From NCBI GenBank assembly GCA_046732465.1, contig JBKPND010000035.1, forward strand, positions 1 to 46,402: DNA of 46,402 nucleotides, given 5' to 3'. Of this stretch, positions 24,268-31,737 are shown piece by piece (within the stretch, counting starts at the first letter, position 1; every line of letters starts with the position of its first letter). The translations under genes and the position numbers were made by a program. The stretch comes from DASUPK01 sp046732465. GTDB taxonomy: Bacteria; Actinomycetota; Thermoleophilia; Solirubrobacterales; 70-9. A model generated the notes under the pieces. That model was not told the origin of the DNA, made no database searches, and was given only the letters and a program-made list of their open reading frames with translations.

Positions 24268-26921
24268 CAGGCCGTGAGCTTGGCCTCGATCGCGTTCCGG
24301 GCTGCCGCCAGCGCCTCGTCGAGCTTCGATGGGTCCCGGCCACCGGCCTGGGCGACGTTCTCGCGCCCCCCGCCGCCTCCGCCGATCACCTTTGCCGCCT
24401 CCTTGATCACGTCGACGGCCGAGACGTCGCGGTCGGTGACCTCCTTGCTAAAGCTGGCGACGAGCGTCGCCTTGCCGTCTCCCGCGCCGCCGAGGACGAC
24501 GGCCGCCGCGCCAGCGCGGGACTTGATCCGATCGGCCAGGTCCAGCAGCGCTCGCTGATCGGAGTCCTCTCCACGCCCGACGAACACCGTGATTCCCCCG
24601 ATCTTCTGCCCGGAGGCCGCGATCTCCTCGGCCTTCTTGGAGAGGTCCTCGGAGCCCGCCTTCCTCGCGCCCTGCTCCAGCTCCTCGATGGACTCGGCCG
24701 CCCGGCGGGCGCCCGCGACCGGGTCCTGCTCGGAGCCCAGGATCCTGCCGATCTCGGAGAGCTGGCGCGAGCGGGCGCGGAACCAGTCGATCGCGGCCGG
24801 CCCGGTGAGCGCCTCGATGCGGCGGACGTTCGCCGCACTCGAGCCCTCGGATGAGATCGCGAAGATCCCGATCGCGGCGGTGTTGGCGACGTGAGTGCCG
24901 CCGCAGAGCTCACGGGAGACGCCCTCGACCTCGATCACCCGCACCCAGTCGCCGTACTTCTCGCCGAAGAGGGCCATCGCGCCGAGGCGCTCGGCCTCCA
25001 TCCGGGACATCTCGAGCGCCCGCACCGCGTGGCTCTCCTTGATCCAGTCGTTGACCCGATCGCCGATGTCCCGCAGCTCCTCGGCGGTCAGCGGGGCGCC
25101 GTGGGTGAAGTCGAAGCGGAGCTTGTCGGGCCGCACCGCCGAGCCCGCTTGGCGGACGTGGGTGCCGAGGCGCTCCCTGAGAGCCGCGTGCAGCAGGTGG
25201 GTGGCCGTGTGGTTTCGCATCGTCGCGAAGCGGGCGACGTGGTCCACCTCGGCCTCCACGCGCGTTCCGGGTCCGAGGCCGTCCAGCGGGCTGTCGAGCT
25301 CGACCGCCTGGTCATCGCCGACGCGGTAGACGTCGGCCACCCTCGCGCTGCCGCCCTCCCAGCGGACCTCGCCCGAGTCCGCTACCTGGCCGCCGCCCTC
25401 CGCGTAGAAGGGGCTCTCCTCGAGCTTGACCAGGGCGCGCCCGTAGGTCCGGCGGCGGTTTTTGTGGCCGCCGAAATCAGGCTGGGCGGCGAGCACACTG
25501 GTCTCCGCCCGCAGCTTCTCGTAGCCGACGAAGCGCGACGGCGGGGCCGCCGAGGCGAAGGTGAGCACGGCGCCGTGGTGGTCCTCGGAGCCGTGTGCGG
25601 TGGCGATCCCCATACGGGCGCGTGAGCGCTGCTCCTCCATCAGCTCCTCGAAGCCCTCATCGTCGACGGAGAGGCCCTCCTCGGCGAGGAGCTCCTTGGT
25701 CAGGTCGTACGGGAAGCCGTAGGTGTCGTGGAGCTTGAAGGCGTCCTCGGCGTCGATCCATGAGGTCCGGTCCTCGTGCGCATGCCGGATCAGGTCCCGG
25801 ACCATCTGCATGCCGCGGTCCAGCGTGCGCCCGAAGCTCTCCTCCTCGTCGCTGACCCAGCGCGTCACCGTGTCGCGCTCCGCCTCGAGCTCCGGGTACG
25901 CCGGGCCGAGGATGTCGAGCGCGCGCCCGGTGAAGCGCTCCATGAACGGCGCCTCGAGCCCGAGCGAGCGTCCCCGGTGGATCGCGCGGCGAAGGATCCG
26001 CCGCAGGACGTAGCCGCGCTCCTCGTTGGAGGGCACCACGCCGTCCGCGATCATCGCCGCGGCTCCACGCGAGTGGTCGGCGAGGATGCGCATCGCGCGG
26101 GTGGTCGCGGGGTCCTGGGTGTAGGAGCGGCCCGAGAGCTCCTCGGCGAGGTCGACGAGCGGACGGAGCGAGTCCGTGTCGAAGACCGACTCGACGTCCT
26201 GCAGGATCGCCGCCATGCGCTCCAGCCCCATGCCGGTGTCGATGCTCTTCATCGGCAGCTCGCCGAGCGACCCGTCCTCCGCCAGGTCGTAGGTCATGAA
26301 GACGTGGTTCCAGTACTCGAGGTAGCGGTCGGTGTCGTCGCCGGGCCGGTCGTCCGGGGCGCCGAACTCCGGGCCTCTGTCGATGTACATCTCCGAACAG
26401 GGACCGCATGGGCCGGTGTCGCCGGCCTGCCAGAAGTTCTCCGACCGGGGCAGCGGGACGATCCTCTCCTCCGGCACCCCGATCGAGCGCCAGATCTCGA
26501 TCGCCTCCGTGTCGGGGCCGAGGCCGAGGTCCTGGTCGCCCTCGAAGACCGTCACCCAGATCGCCTCCGGGTCGAAGCCGAAGCCCTCGGTGGAGAGCTC
26601 CCAGCCCCAAGCGATCGACTGCTCCTTGAAGTAGTCGCCGAAGCTCCAGTTGCCGAGCATCTCGAAGAAGGTCAGATGCCTGGCCGTGTTGCCGACCTCG
26701 TCGATGTCGACCGTGCGGAAGCAGCGCTGGTAGTCCGTCACCCGGGGGGCGGGCGGCTTCTCCTCGCCGCGGAAGTAGGGCTTGAACGGCTGCATCCCCG
26801 CGGTGGTCAGGAGCACCGACGGGTCGTGCACCGAGGGGACGAGGGAGGCCGAGGGGACCACCTTGTGCCCGCGTTCCTCGAAGAAGGAGAGGTAGGTCCG
26901 GCGGATCTCTTCGACTTTCAT
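24267..26921 (-). CDS. alaS: Alanyl-tRNA synthetase
   Basis: 884 residues, full length. The class II catalytic core has SASLVPSVHDPSVLLTTAGM, FKPYFRGEEKP and FEMLGNWSFGDYFK, with GDTGPCGPCSEMYIDRG. The editing domain carries the zinc-type motif MRNHTATHLLHAALRERLG and ELCGGTHVANTAAIG. The C-terminal DHHA1-like region includes VVLGGAGDGKATLVASFSKE and GGGGGGRENVAQAGG. It charges tRNA-Ala and edits Ser/Gly. The start is ATG 26921 (MKVEEIRRTYLSFFEERGH), the usual N-terminus; no clear ribosome site precedes it. It lies downstream of mnmA and is followed without a gap by the second substrate-binding protein. Confidence 0.97.
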   Translation of the reverse strand: MKVEEIRRTYLSFFEERGHKVVPSASLVPSVHDPSVLLTTAGMQPFKPYFRGEEKPPAPRVTDYQRCFRTVDIDEVGNTARHLTFFEMLGNWSFGDYFKEQSIAWGWELSTEGFGFDPEAIWVTVFEGDQDLGLGPDTEAIEIWRSIGVPEERIVPLPRSENFWQAGDTGPCGPCSEMYIDRGPEFGAPDDRPGDDTDRYLEYWNHVFMTYDLAEDGSLGELPMKSIDTGMGLERMAAILQDVESVFDTDSLRPLVDLAEELSGRSYTQDPATTRAMRILADHSRGAAAMIADGVVPSNEERGYVLRRILRRAIHRGRSLGLEAPFMERFTGRALDILGPAYPELEAERDTVTRWVSDEEESFGRTLDRGMQMVRDLIRHAHEDRTSWIDAEDAFKLHDTYGFPYDLTKELLAEEGLSVDDEGFEELMEEQRSRARMGIATAHGSEDHHGAVLTFASAAPPSRFVGYEKLRAETSVLAAQPDFGGHKNRRRTYGRALVKLEESPFYAEGGGQVADSGEVRWEGGSARVADVYRVGDDQAVELDSPLDGLGPGTRVEAEVDHVARFATMRNHTATHLLHAALRERLGTHVRQAGSAVRPDKLRFDFTHGAPLTAEELRDIGDRVNDWIKESHAVRALEMSRMEAERLGAMALFGEKYGDWVRVIEVEGVSRELCGGTHVANTAAIGIFAISSEGSSAANVRRIEALTGPAAIDWFRARSRQLSEIGRILGSEQDPVAGARRAAESIEELEQGARKAGSEDLSKKAEEIAASGQKIGGITVFVGRGEDSDQRALLDLADRIKSRAGAAAVVLGGAGDGKATLVASFSKEVTDRDVSAVDVIKEAAKVIGGGGGGRENVAQAGGRDPSKLDEALAAARNAIEAKLTA

Positions 26922-27017
26922 CGTGGAGCGGAGTCTAAGGACGGCTTCGCCATCTGATCGCGGCGACGAGCGGCCGCCCGGCGCAACCGCTCGGGCATAG
27001 TCCTCGCTCAAAGTAGG

Positions 27018-27033
27018 GCGGCCTGGTCGCCGC
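27018..27033 (-). terminator. Weak hairpin at mnmA 3' end
   Basis: GCGGC (27018-27022) pairs with GCCGC (27029-27033) around a six-base loop, immediately at the mnmA stop. On the minus strand it is followed by CCTACTTTG. It is short and may only weaken read-through into alaS. Confidence 0.25.
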
Positions 27034-28487
27034 TAGGCGATGGTGCCGTGACCGACGACCAGGTCGCCGTCCAGCAGGCAGGCCACCTGTCCCGGCGCGG
27101 CGCCCTCCACGGGCTCGGCGAGGGCGACGATCGCCTCCCTCGGGTCGCCGTTCACCTCGAGGCGGCAGTCTCGCCTGGGCGAGTGGTAGCGGAGGCGAAC
27201 GCCGTCGACTCGCTCCGCTGGCCGCAGAAGCCTGGCCCCGCGAATCCGCACCCGCCGCGTGGCGAGCTCGCTCCGTGGCCCGGCGACCACCGTGTTGGTC
27301 GCGGCGTCCGTCCCGAGGACGTAGAGGGGCTCGCCTCCGCCCACTCCCAGGCCCCGCCGCTGGCCGACCGTGAAGTTGTGGTGGCCGTTGTGGGAGCCGA
27401 GCCGGCGGCCGCGGCGATCGACCACCTCCCCGGCCCGGTCCTCGAGGTCGGCGTGGCGGCGCAGGAACTCCCGCTTGCCCTGGCCGGCGAGGAAGCAGAG
27501 GTCCTGGCTCTCGGCCCGGCCGGCCACCTCGAGGTCCGCGCGGGAGGCGATCTCCCGCACCTCCGGCTTCGTCAACTCCCCGAGCGGGAAGCGCAGGCGG
27601 GCGAGCGAGCTAGGGCGAAGCCCGGAGAGCATGTAGGTCTGGTCCTTGGCCGCGTCACCAGCCGCGGCGAGCAGCGGGCCGTCCCCGTCGTCGACGATCC
27701 GCGCGTAGTGCCCGGTGGCGAGTCGCGAGGCGCCGAGGCGCTCAGCGAGCGCGATCATCGCGTCGATCCGCAGCTCGCCGTTGCAGAGGACGCAGGGGTT
27801 CGGCGTGCGACCCTCCGCATAGCCGCGCAGGAACGGGTCGACCACGCCGGCCCGGAACTCGTCCTCGAGATCGAGTGTCAAATGCGGGATCCCAAGCGAG
27901 TGCGCGACCCGTCGGGCGCCGAGCACGGCCTCCGGCGAGCAGCAGCTGCGCTCGCCGTCGGTCCGCTGATCCGCCCAGAGCTTCAGCGTCACCGCGACCA
28001 CCTCGTGCCCGGCCTCGCCCTCGCGGAGGGCGGCGACGGCCGAGTCGACGCCGCCGCTGAGAGCCACGAGGGCGCGCTCGCCGTCGCTCGGCGGGTCCGC
28101 GAGCGGACGCCTGGAGCCGGCGAGTCCCGAAAGACTGCGATGAAGGGCGTCGGCCGCGAGTACCGCTGCGTGGCGATGGCTCGCACCGAGCCCGCCCAGC
28201 TCCGCGGCGATCTCGTCCGGCCCGAGGCGCGCCGCGTCGAGGACGGAGGCGCCGTCGGCGAGTTCGGCCGTCGCGGCGGCCGCCGCCGCGGTCGCCGAGC
28301 AACCCTCGTGATCGAAGGTCACGGATTCGATCCGGCCGTTGAAAACCGACAATGAAAGCCGGACCAGGTCGCCGCAGGGGGCGCCGCCGGCCGAGCCGCT
28401 GAAGGCGCCGCCGGGCGCGGGCCCGCGCCGGGAGTCGTCGCGCAGGTACTCCTCGAGGAGCTCGCGGTTGCCGAACGTCTCACCCAT
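27033..28487 (-). CDS. mnmA: tRNA-specific 2-thiouridylase MnmA with N-terminal IscU/NifU-like domain
   Basis: 484 residues. From about 130 onward it is MnmA, which makes the 2-thio group of U34 in tRNA: PP-loop ALSGGVDSAVAAL, ARRVAHSLGIPH, GRTPNPCVLCN (Cys232, Cys235), ATGHYARIV, ESQDLCFL (Cys331) and HNFTVGQRRGLGVGGGEPLYV. Residues 1 to about 120 resemble an Fe-S scaffold: GAPCGDLVRLSLSV (Cys38, Asp40), FDHEGCSATAAAAAATAEL (Cys63) and HRHAAVLAADALHRSL. In the last motif IscU has HC, but here it is His106-Ala107, so the third scaffold cysteine is missing. Cys232, Cys235 and Cys331 could ligate an Fe-S cluster, as reported for some MnmA proteins. The start is ATG 28487 with GGAG very close upstream. 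Confidence 0.93.
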   Translation of the reverse strand: MGETFGNRELLEEYLRDDSRRGPAPGGAFSGSAGGAPCGDLVRLSLSVFNGRIESVTFDHEGCSATAAAAAATAELADGASVLDAARLGPDEIAAELGGLGASHRHAAVLAADALHRSLSGLAGSRRPLADPPSDGERALVALSGGVDSAVAALREGEAGHEVVAVTLKLWADQRTDGERSCCSPEAVLGARRVAHSLGIPHLTLDLEDEFRAGVVDPFLRGYAEGRTPNPCVLCNGELRIDAMIALAERLGASRLATGHYARIVDDGDGPLLAAAGDAAKDQTYMLSGLRPSSLARLRFPLGELTKPEVREIASRADLEVAGRAESQDLCFLAGQGKREFLRRHADLEDRAGEVVDRRGRRLGSHNGHHNFTVGQRRGLGVGGGEPLYVLGTDAATNTVVAGPRSELATRRVRIRGARLLRPAERVDGVRLRYHSPRRDCRLEVNGDPREAIVALAEPVEGAAPGQVACLLDGDLVVGHGTIA

Positions 28488-28842
28488 ACTCCGAAGACTA
28501 GGACTCGTGCCGCCCCGCTCCACTAGCGAGGCTTTGCCGACTTTGGGTCCTATATGGCCCCCAACTCGGCGAAGCCCCCGAAGTCGCAAGCGGGCACCCT
28601 CTTCATTGCCGGTGTTCGTCCCACGAACGGAAACGGCGCCCCGTGGGCGCCGTTCCAAGTTGAAGGCTCCAACCTGCCGTTTTCCGCTCCGGCTTGGTAA
28701 CCCGATGTCGCATAGGTGGTGGTCTACCGACGACCCCGAGGGACCGCCGGAAATCGACCCCCAAGCCAGTTGTGTTGGGTCAACGTATGAAGCGGTTCGC
28801 GTACAGGCTCGGGCCTCGTTCAACCCTAGCACCGGGTCTGAG
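28488..28842. other. 355-bp non-coding stretch with many inverted repeats
   Basis: No conserved gene is visible between mnmA and the SnoaL-like gene. The stretch holds several pairings: GCCCCGCT/AGCGAGGC (28512-28519 with 28525-28532); an 11-bp stem GGCTTTGCCGA/TCGGCGAAGCC (28530-28540 with 28566-28576), extended inward by TTGGG/CCCAA; GTTCGT/ACGAAC (28614-28628); a 10-bp GC-rich stem (28632-28654); and GGCTTGG/CCAAGCC (28691-28697 with 28761-28767). Flanking GGAC/GTCC (28501, 28547) also pair. This is more structure than an ordinary spacer and suggests a structured leader of mnmA or a small RNA. The strand is undecided: wobble pairs favour plus for one stem and minus for another. Confidence 0.45.
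28629..28656. terminator. Strong GC-rich hairpin in the non-coding stretch
   Basis: AACGGCGCCC (28632-28641) pairs perfectly with GGGCGCCGTT (28645-28654) around a three-base loop, extended by GG/CC outside with one bulge. It could terminate transcripts from the SnoaL-like gene, whose stop lies about 190 bases away. On the minus strand it is followed by TTTCCGTTC rather than a clean U-tract. Confidence 0.45.
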
Positions 28843-29190
28843 CTACTCAGGCTCGTCCAGCAGGTACCAGGACGAGATCAGGCCGTCGCGGATGCCGAGC
28901 TCGATCGCGACCCGCGAGCTGTCGCCGACCACCCCGCCCTCGCGCCAGACGTACTGGAGCTCGGCGTGCACCAGCACCCCGGACGGGGTCTCCTCGATCT
29001 CGACCGGGACGTAGCGCCGCACCAGGTGGTCGAAGACCTTGCCGGACCACTTCACCGCTGCACGCCGGCCGCGGTGCACGGTCCGTTCGGTGCGGATCTC
29101 GATCTCGGGGTGCACGAGCTCGCCGACCGCCGCCTGATCCCCCGCGCTCAGGGCGGCCAGGAAGCGGCGGGCGAGCTCGGCCGAGTCCAT
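28843..29190 (-). CDS. SnoaL-like/NTF2-fold protein
   Basis: 115 residues from ATG 29190 (or 116 from GTG 29193). The fold is indicated by an N-terminal helix pair (ELARRFLAALSAGDQAAVGE), LVHPEIEIRTERTVHRGR, then long strands (VPVEIEETPSGVLVHAELQY, VAIELGIRDGLISSWYLLDE). Such small alpha+beta-barrel proteins are isomerases, hydrolases or ligand binders; no catalytic assignment is possible. It lies downstream of a terminator-like hairpin and seems to be a single-gene unit ahead of the non-coding stretch. Confidence 0.8.
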   Translation of the reverse strand: MDSAELARRFLAALSAGDQAAVGELVHPEIEIRTERTVHRGRRAAVKWSGKVFDHLVRRYVPVEIEETPSGVLVHAELQYVWREGGVVGDSSRVAIELGIRDGLISSWYLLDEPE

Positions 29191-29198
29191 CACCCAAA

Positions 29199-29220
29199 GG
29201 GTTGCTCCTGCGGAGCACCC
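29199..29220 (-). terminator. Hairpin terminator after the 29228-30253 gene
   Basis: GGGTTGCTCC (29199-29208) pairs with GGAGCACCC (29212-29220) with one bulged base around a three-base loop. On the minus strand the stem is followed by TTT. It sits just after the stop of the membrane-protein gene and before the SnoaL-like gene. Confidence 0.55.
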
Positions 29221-29227
29221 GGCGCAG

Positions 29228-30253
29228 CTAGCTCCTGCCGCGCATGTTCTCGATGAAGCGTCGCGGCTGCGCGCCGAGGCTCGCCTCCCGCGTCAAGCTG
29301 AGCGCGATCGCGATCAGCCCCAGGATGAGCAGCACCCACGGCCAGACGCCGAACTTGAACGGGTTCGCGTCAAGGCCCTCGTTGAGGTCCAGCCCGGCGA
29401 TCACCAGGAAGAGCACCAGGCCGATCACGCCGATGTAGACCGGCCCGCGCGTCCCGATCTGCGAGCCGATCGCCACCAGCCCCAGGGACACCAGCAGCAG
29501 CATGATGTCCCAGAAGTCGCTGGTCTGGATCGGGGGCGTGCTGCCGCTGAGCGGATTGAGGTTGCCGATCGCGGTGATCCCCAGGGAGCAGGCGATCACG
29601 GCCGCGATGCCGGCCCCGGTGACCAGCTCCGACGCCTTCCAGAGGCCGAGGTCCCCGGAGGGGGCCGTGGCGCTGGCGCCCACGTCGTCGCCGCCGGGGT
29701 TGTTCCGCCAGACGTAGAGGGCGGCAGCCAGCAGCCCGATCGCGAGGATGCCCAGCAGGCCCCGGTAGATGCCCCAGTGGGCGCCGATGCCGTCGGAGAG
29801 GATCTTGTCCCAGAGCGCGGTCCAGGAGATGATCACGACGATCGAGCCGAGCAGGAACTGGACTCGGACTCCCGCCCTCGAGCCGGCGTAGAAGGCGAGG
29901 GCCGCCGTCACGCCGAAGATCCAGAAGAGGTTCAGCTGAGCGTTGGGATTGCCGCCGATCATGTCGACGAACTGGGCCAGCGCGAACGGCACGAAGATCA
30001 GGCCGAAGACGTTGTGCACCGCCTGCCAGGGGCGGAGCTCCCCAGTCTGGGGGCGGGTGAGGATGCTCCCGTACAGGTAGACCGCGGGGAGCGCGACCAC
30101 GAGGAAGATGGGGAACGCGGCCCACTGGTGGGGGTTCACCCCAAGGAACGGGCCCTTGCGGATGTAGATCATCGCCGCGGCGAGCCCGAGCAGAAGCCCG
30201 CCGATCTCGCGCAGCGAATCGCGCGTCTCGTCGGGCCGAAGCAAGTCGTTCAT
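29228..30253 (-). CDS. Polytopic membrane protein, unknown function
   Basis: 341 residues, about nine hydrophobic segments. Early ones are GGLLLGLAAAMIYIRKGPFL and FPIFLVVALPAVYLYGSIL; late ones include VYIGVIGLVLFLVIAGLDL and WVLLILGLIAIALSL. A soluble loop with NNPGGDDVGASATAPSGD splits the protein into two halves. The tail ends REASLGAQPRRFIENMRGR. I do not recognise an enzymatic or transport signature. The start is ATG 30253, with AGGGAG about six bases upstream. The gene follows the GH3 gene by about 46 bases and ends at a hairpin terminator. Confidence 0.75.
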   Translation of the reverse strand: MNDLLRPDETRDSLREIGGLLLGLAAAMIYIRKGPFLGVNPHQWAAFPIFLVVALPAVYLYGSILTRPQTGELRPWQAVHNVFGLIFVPFALAQFVDMIGGNPNAQLNLFWIFGVTAALAFYAGSRAGVRVQFLLGSIVVIISWTALWDKILSDGIGAHWGIYRGLLGILAIGLLAAALYVWRNNPGGDDVGASATAPSGDLGLWKASELVTGAGIAAVIACSLGITAIGNLNPLSGSTPPIQTSDFWDIMLLLVSLGLVAIGSQIGTRGPVYIGVIGLVLFLVIAGLDLNEGLDANPFKFGVWPWVLLILGLIAIALSLTREASLGAQPRRFIENMRGRS

Positions 30254-30299
30254 GGATCTCCCTCCCGTCTGAGAGTGGACAGGAAATTCGCGCGGGACC

Positions 30300-31733
30300 C
30301 TATCCCGTGGGGCTGTCCTTCAGCGAGGTGATCCGGTCGTAGGTTTCCTGGAAGAGGGAGCGGTTGAGGTTGCCGGCCTTCACCTCCTTGACCAGCGAGT
30401 TGAACGCCGTGTCGGAAGCGCTCGTGCTCCTGCCGTAGAGCAGCAGGTCATCCCCCGCCTTGATCGCGCTGCTCGCCGCGACCACCGGCGAGGTCGTGTC
30501 GGTCACCGAGGGCGCCTCGAGGTCGTCCGTGATCACGACGCCGTCGAAGCCGAGTTGATCGCGCAGCAATCCGCTCACGATCCCGGTGGAGAGGGCCGCC
30601 TGCTTCTGCGACCCCAGCGTCGGGTAGGCCGCGGTCGAAACCATCATCATCTTCGCGCCCGCCGCGATCGCCCCCTTGAACGGCTCGAGGTCGGCCTGCA
30701 GCTGATCGCTCGTCGCGGCGATGTCGGTGGGCTGGTCGTCGGTGTTGACGGTCGCGCGACCGAGCCCGGGGAAGTGCTTCGGCGCGGCCACCACCCCGCC
30801 CTCCTGTAGCCCCTGGGCGAACGCGACCCCGACCTGGGTGACGACAGTGGGATCCGATCCGAAGGTGCGGCTCTTGATCGTGTTCGCGGTGTTCTGGTGG
30901 GCGACGTCCAGGACCGGCGCCAGGTCCACGTTCAGGCCGAGGCCCCTCAGATAGGACCCGGTGGCCCTGCCCGCGTCCCGGGACTGATCCTCGTCTCCGC
31001 TCTGGCCGAGCTGGGCCGGCGAGACGTTCGGTGGGCCCTGCGGCAGTCGCTTCACATCACCGCCCTCTTGATCGATCATCACCAGCAACGGCGGGCTGTC
31101 CCCCGCTCGCGCGGCCTCCTGCAGGGTGGCGACGTCGGCCTTCAGCTTGTTCGCGTCCTTGTTGAAGACGATCACCCCGCCGACCCGCCCCCGCCGGACC
31201 CTCTGGAGCAGAGGCTGGTCGGGCCCCTTCGCGCCCAGCCTGGCGACGATCGACTGGCCGACCAGCCGCTTCAACCCGACCGGCTGCTCATTGCCACCGC
31301 CGCCCCCGCTCGCGACCAACGCGATCAGCCCGACGATCACCACCAGCGCGATGCCGCCGATGACGAACGCCTCGCGGCGGCGCACGCGAGCCGGCAGGTC
31401 GCGGTGCCGACCTCGCCGCCCGGGGGGCGGGGGGCGGCCGCTCCGCTCGAACTCGCCGGTCTCCTCACGCTCCTTGCGCCGCTCGGCGATCCCCTCCCGG
31501 ATCGCCTGGAAGGAGCCGGTGTCGCGCCGGGCTGCGCGCCGCTCGCCGGTGTCGCCGCGCTGGACCCGCCGCCGCTCCTCGGTCTCCCCCAGCCCGGTCC
31601 CGGCCCTCTCGCCCTCGCCGGTCCCGGTTCGCTCGCCGGTGCTCGGCTCGCGGCGGCGGCGGGGCGGGCGCGCGGGCGCATCGGTCCACTCGAAATCCTC
31701 GTCCCCTTCGGGTGGACGGCGGCGGCCTTCCAT
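30300..31733 (-). CDS. Membrane-anchored glycoside hydrolase family 3 (NagZ-like)
   Basis: 477 residues. Residues 1 to about 122 are a charged, low-complexity cytoplasmic region rich in Arg, Glu, Gly and Thr, with repeated TGE/TGS segments (GERTGTGEGERAGTG). One helix follows (AFVIGGIALVVIVGLIALVA), then an extracytoplasmic GH3 domain: GGVIVFNKDANKL, VMIDQEGGDVKRLPQGP, LNVDLAPVLDVA, AAPKHFPGLGRATVNTDDQP and the nucleophile-bearing FDGVVITDDLEAPSV. The family removes beta-N-acetylglucosamine from peptidoglycan fragments. Here KHFPGLG replaces the usual KHFPGHG. The usual cytoplasmic NagZ is not anchored. The start is ATG 31733, four bases after the aspS stop. Confidence 0.88.
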   Translation of the reverse strand: MEGRRRPPEGDEDFEWTDAPARPPRRRREPSTGERTGTGEGERAGTGLGETEERRRVQRGDTGERRAARRDTGSFQAIREGIAERRKEREETGEFERSGRPPPPGRRGRHRDLPARVRRREAFVIGGIALVVIVGLIALVASGGGGGNEQPVGLKRLVGQSIVARLGAKGPDQPLLQRVRRGRVGGVIVFNKDANKLKADVATLQEAARAGDSPPLLVMIDQEGGDVKRLPQGPPNVSPAQLGQSGDEDQSRDAGRATGSYLRGLGLNVDLAPVLDVAHQNTANTIKSRTFGSDPTVVTQVGVAFAQGLQEGGVVAAPKHFPGLGRATVNTDDQPTDIAATSDQLQADLEPFKGAIAAGAKMMMVSTAAYPTLGSQKQAALSTGIVSGLLRDQLGFDGVVITDDLEAPSVTDTTSPVVAASSAIKAGDDLLLYGRSTSASDTAFNSLVKEVKAGNLNRSLFQETYDRITSLKDSPTG

Positions 31734-31737
31734 CGAC

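Noticed and set aside
22561..24558. 665-codon open frame on plus, opposite the second substrate-binding protein
   Set aside because: It mirrors a well-conserved SBP gene and has the Arg/Val/Asp-heavy composition of an antisense frame in high-GC DNA. It shows no family motif.
25776..26957. 393-codon open frame on plus, opposite alaS
   Set aside because: Antisense to a complete, highly conserved alaS.
26922..27032. T-box or other leader upstream of alaS
   Set aside because: I looked for a T-box core and specifier-loop features in the 111-base spacer and found none.
28501..28560. c-di-GMP (GEMM) riboswitch upstream of mnmA
   Set aside because: The minus strand contains a CAAAGCC string, but the rest of the GEMM core and its second stem are absent.
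28488..28842. tmRNA or RNase P RNA in the non-coding stretch
   Set aside because: There is no tRNA-like ends/TTCGA arm and no GAGGAAAGTC-type core on either strand.
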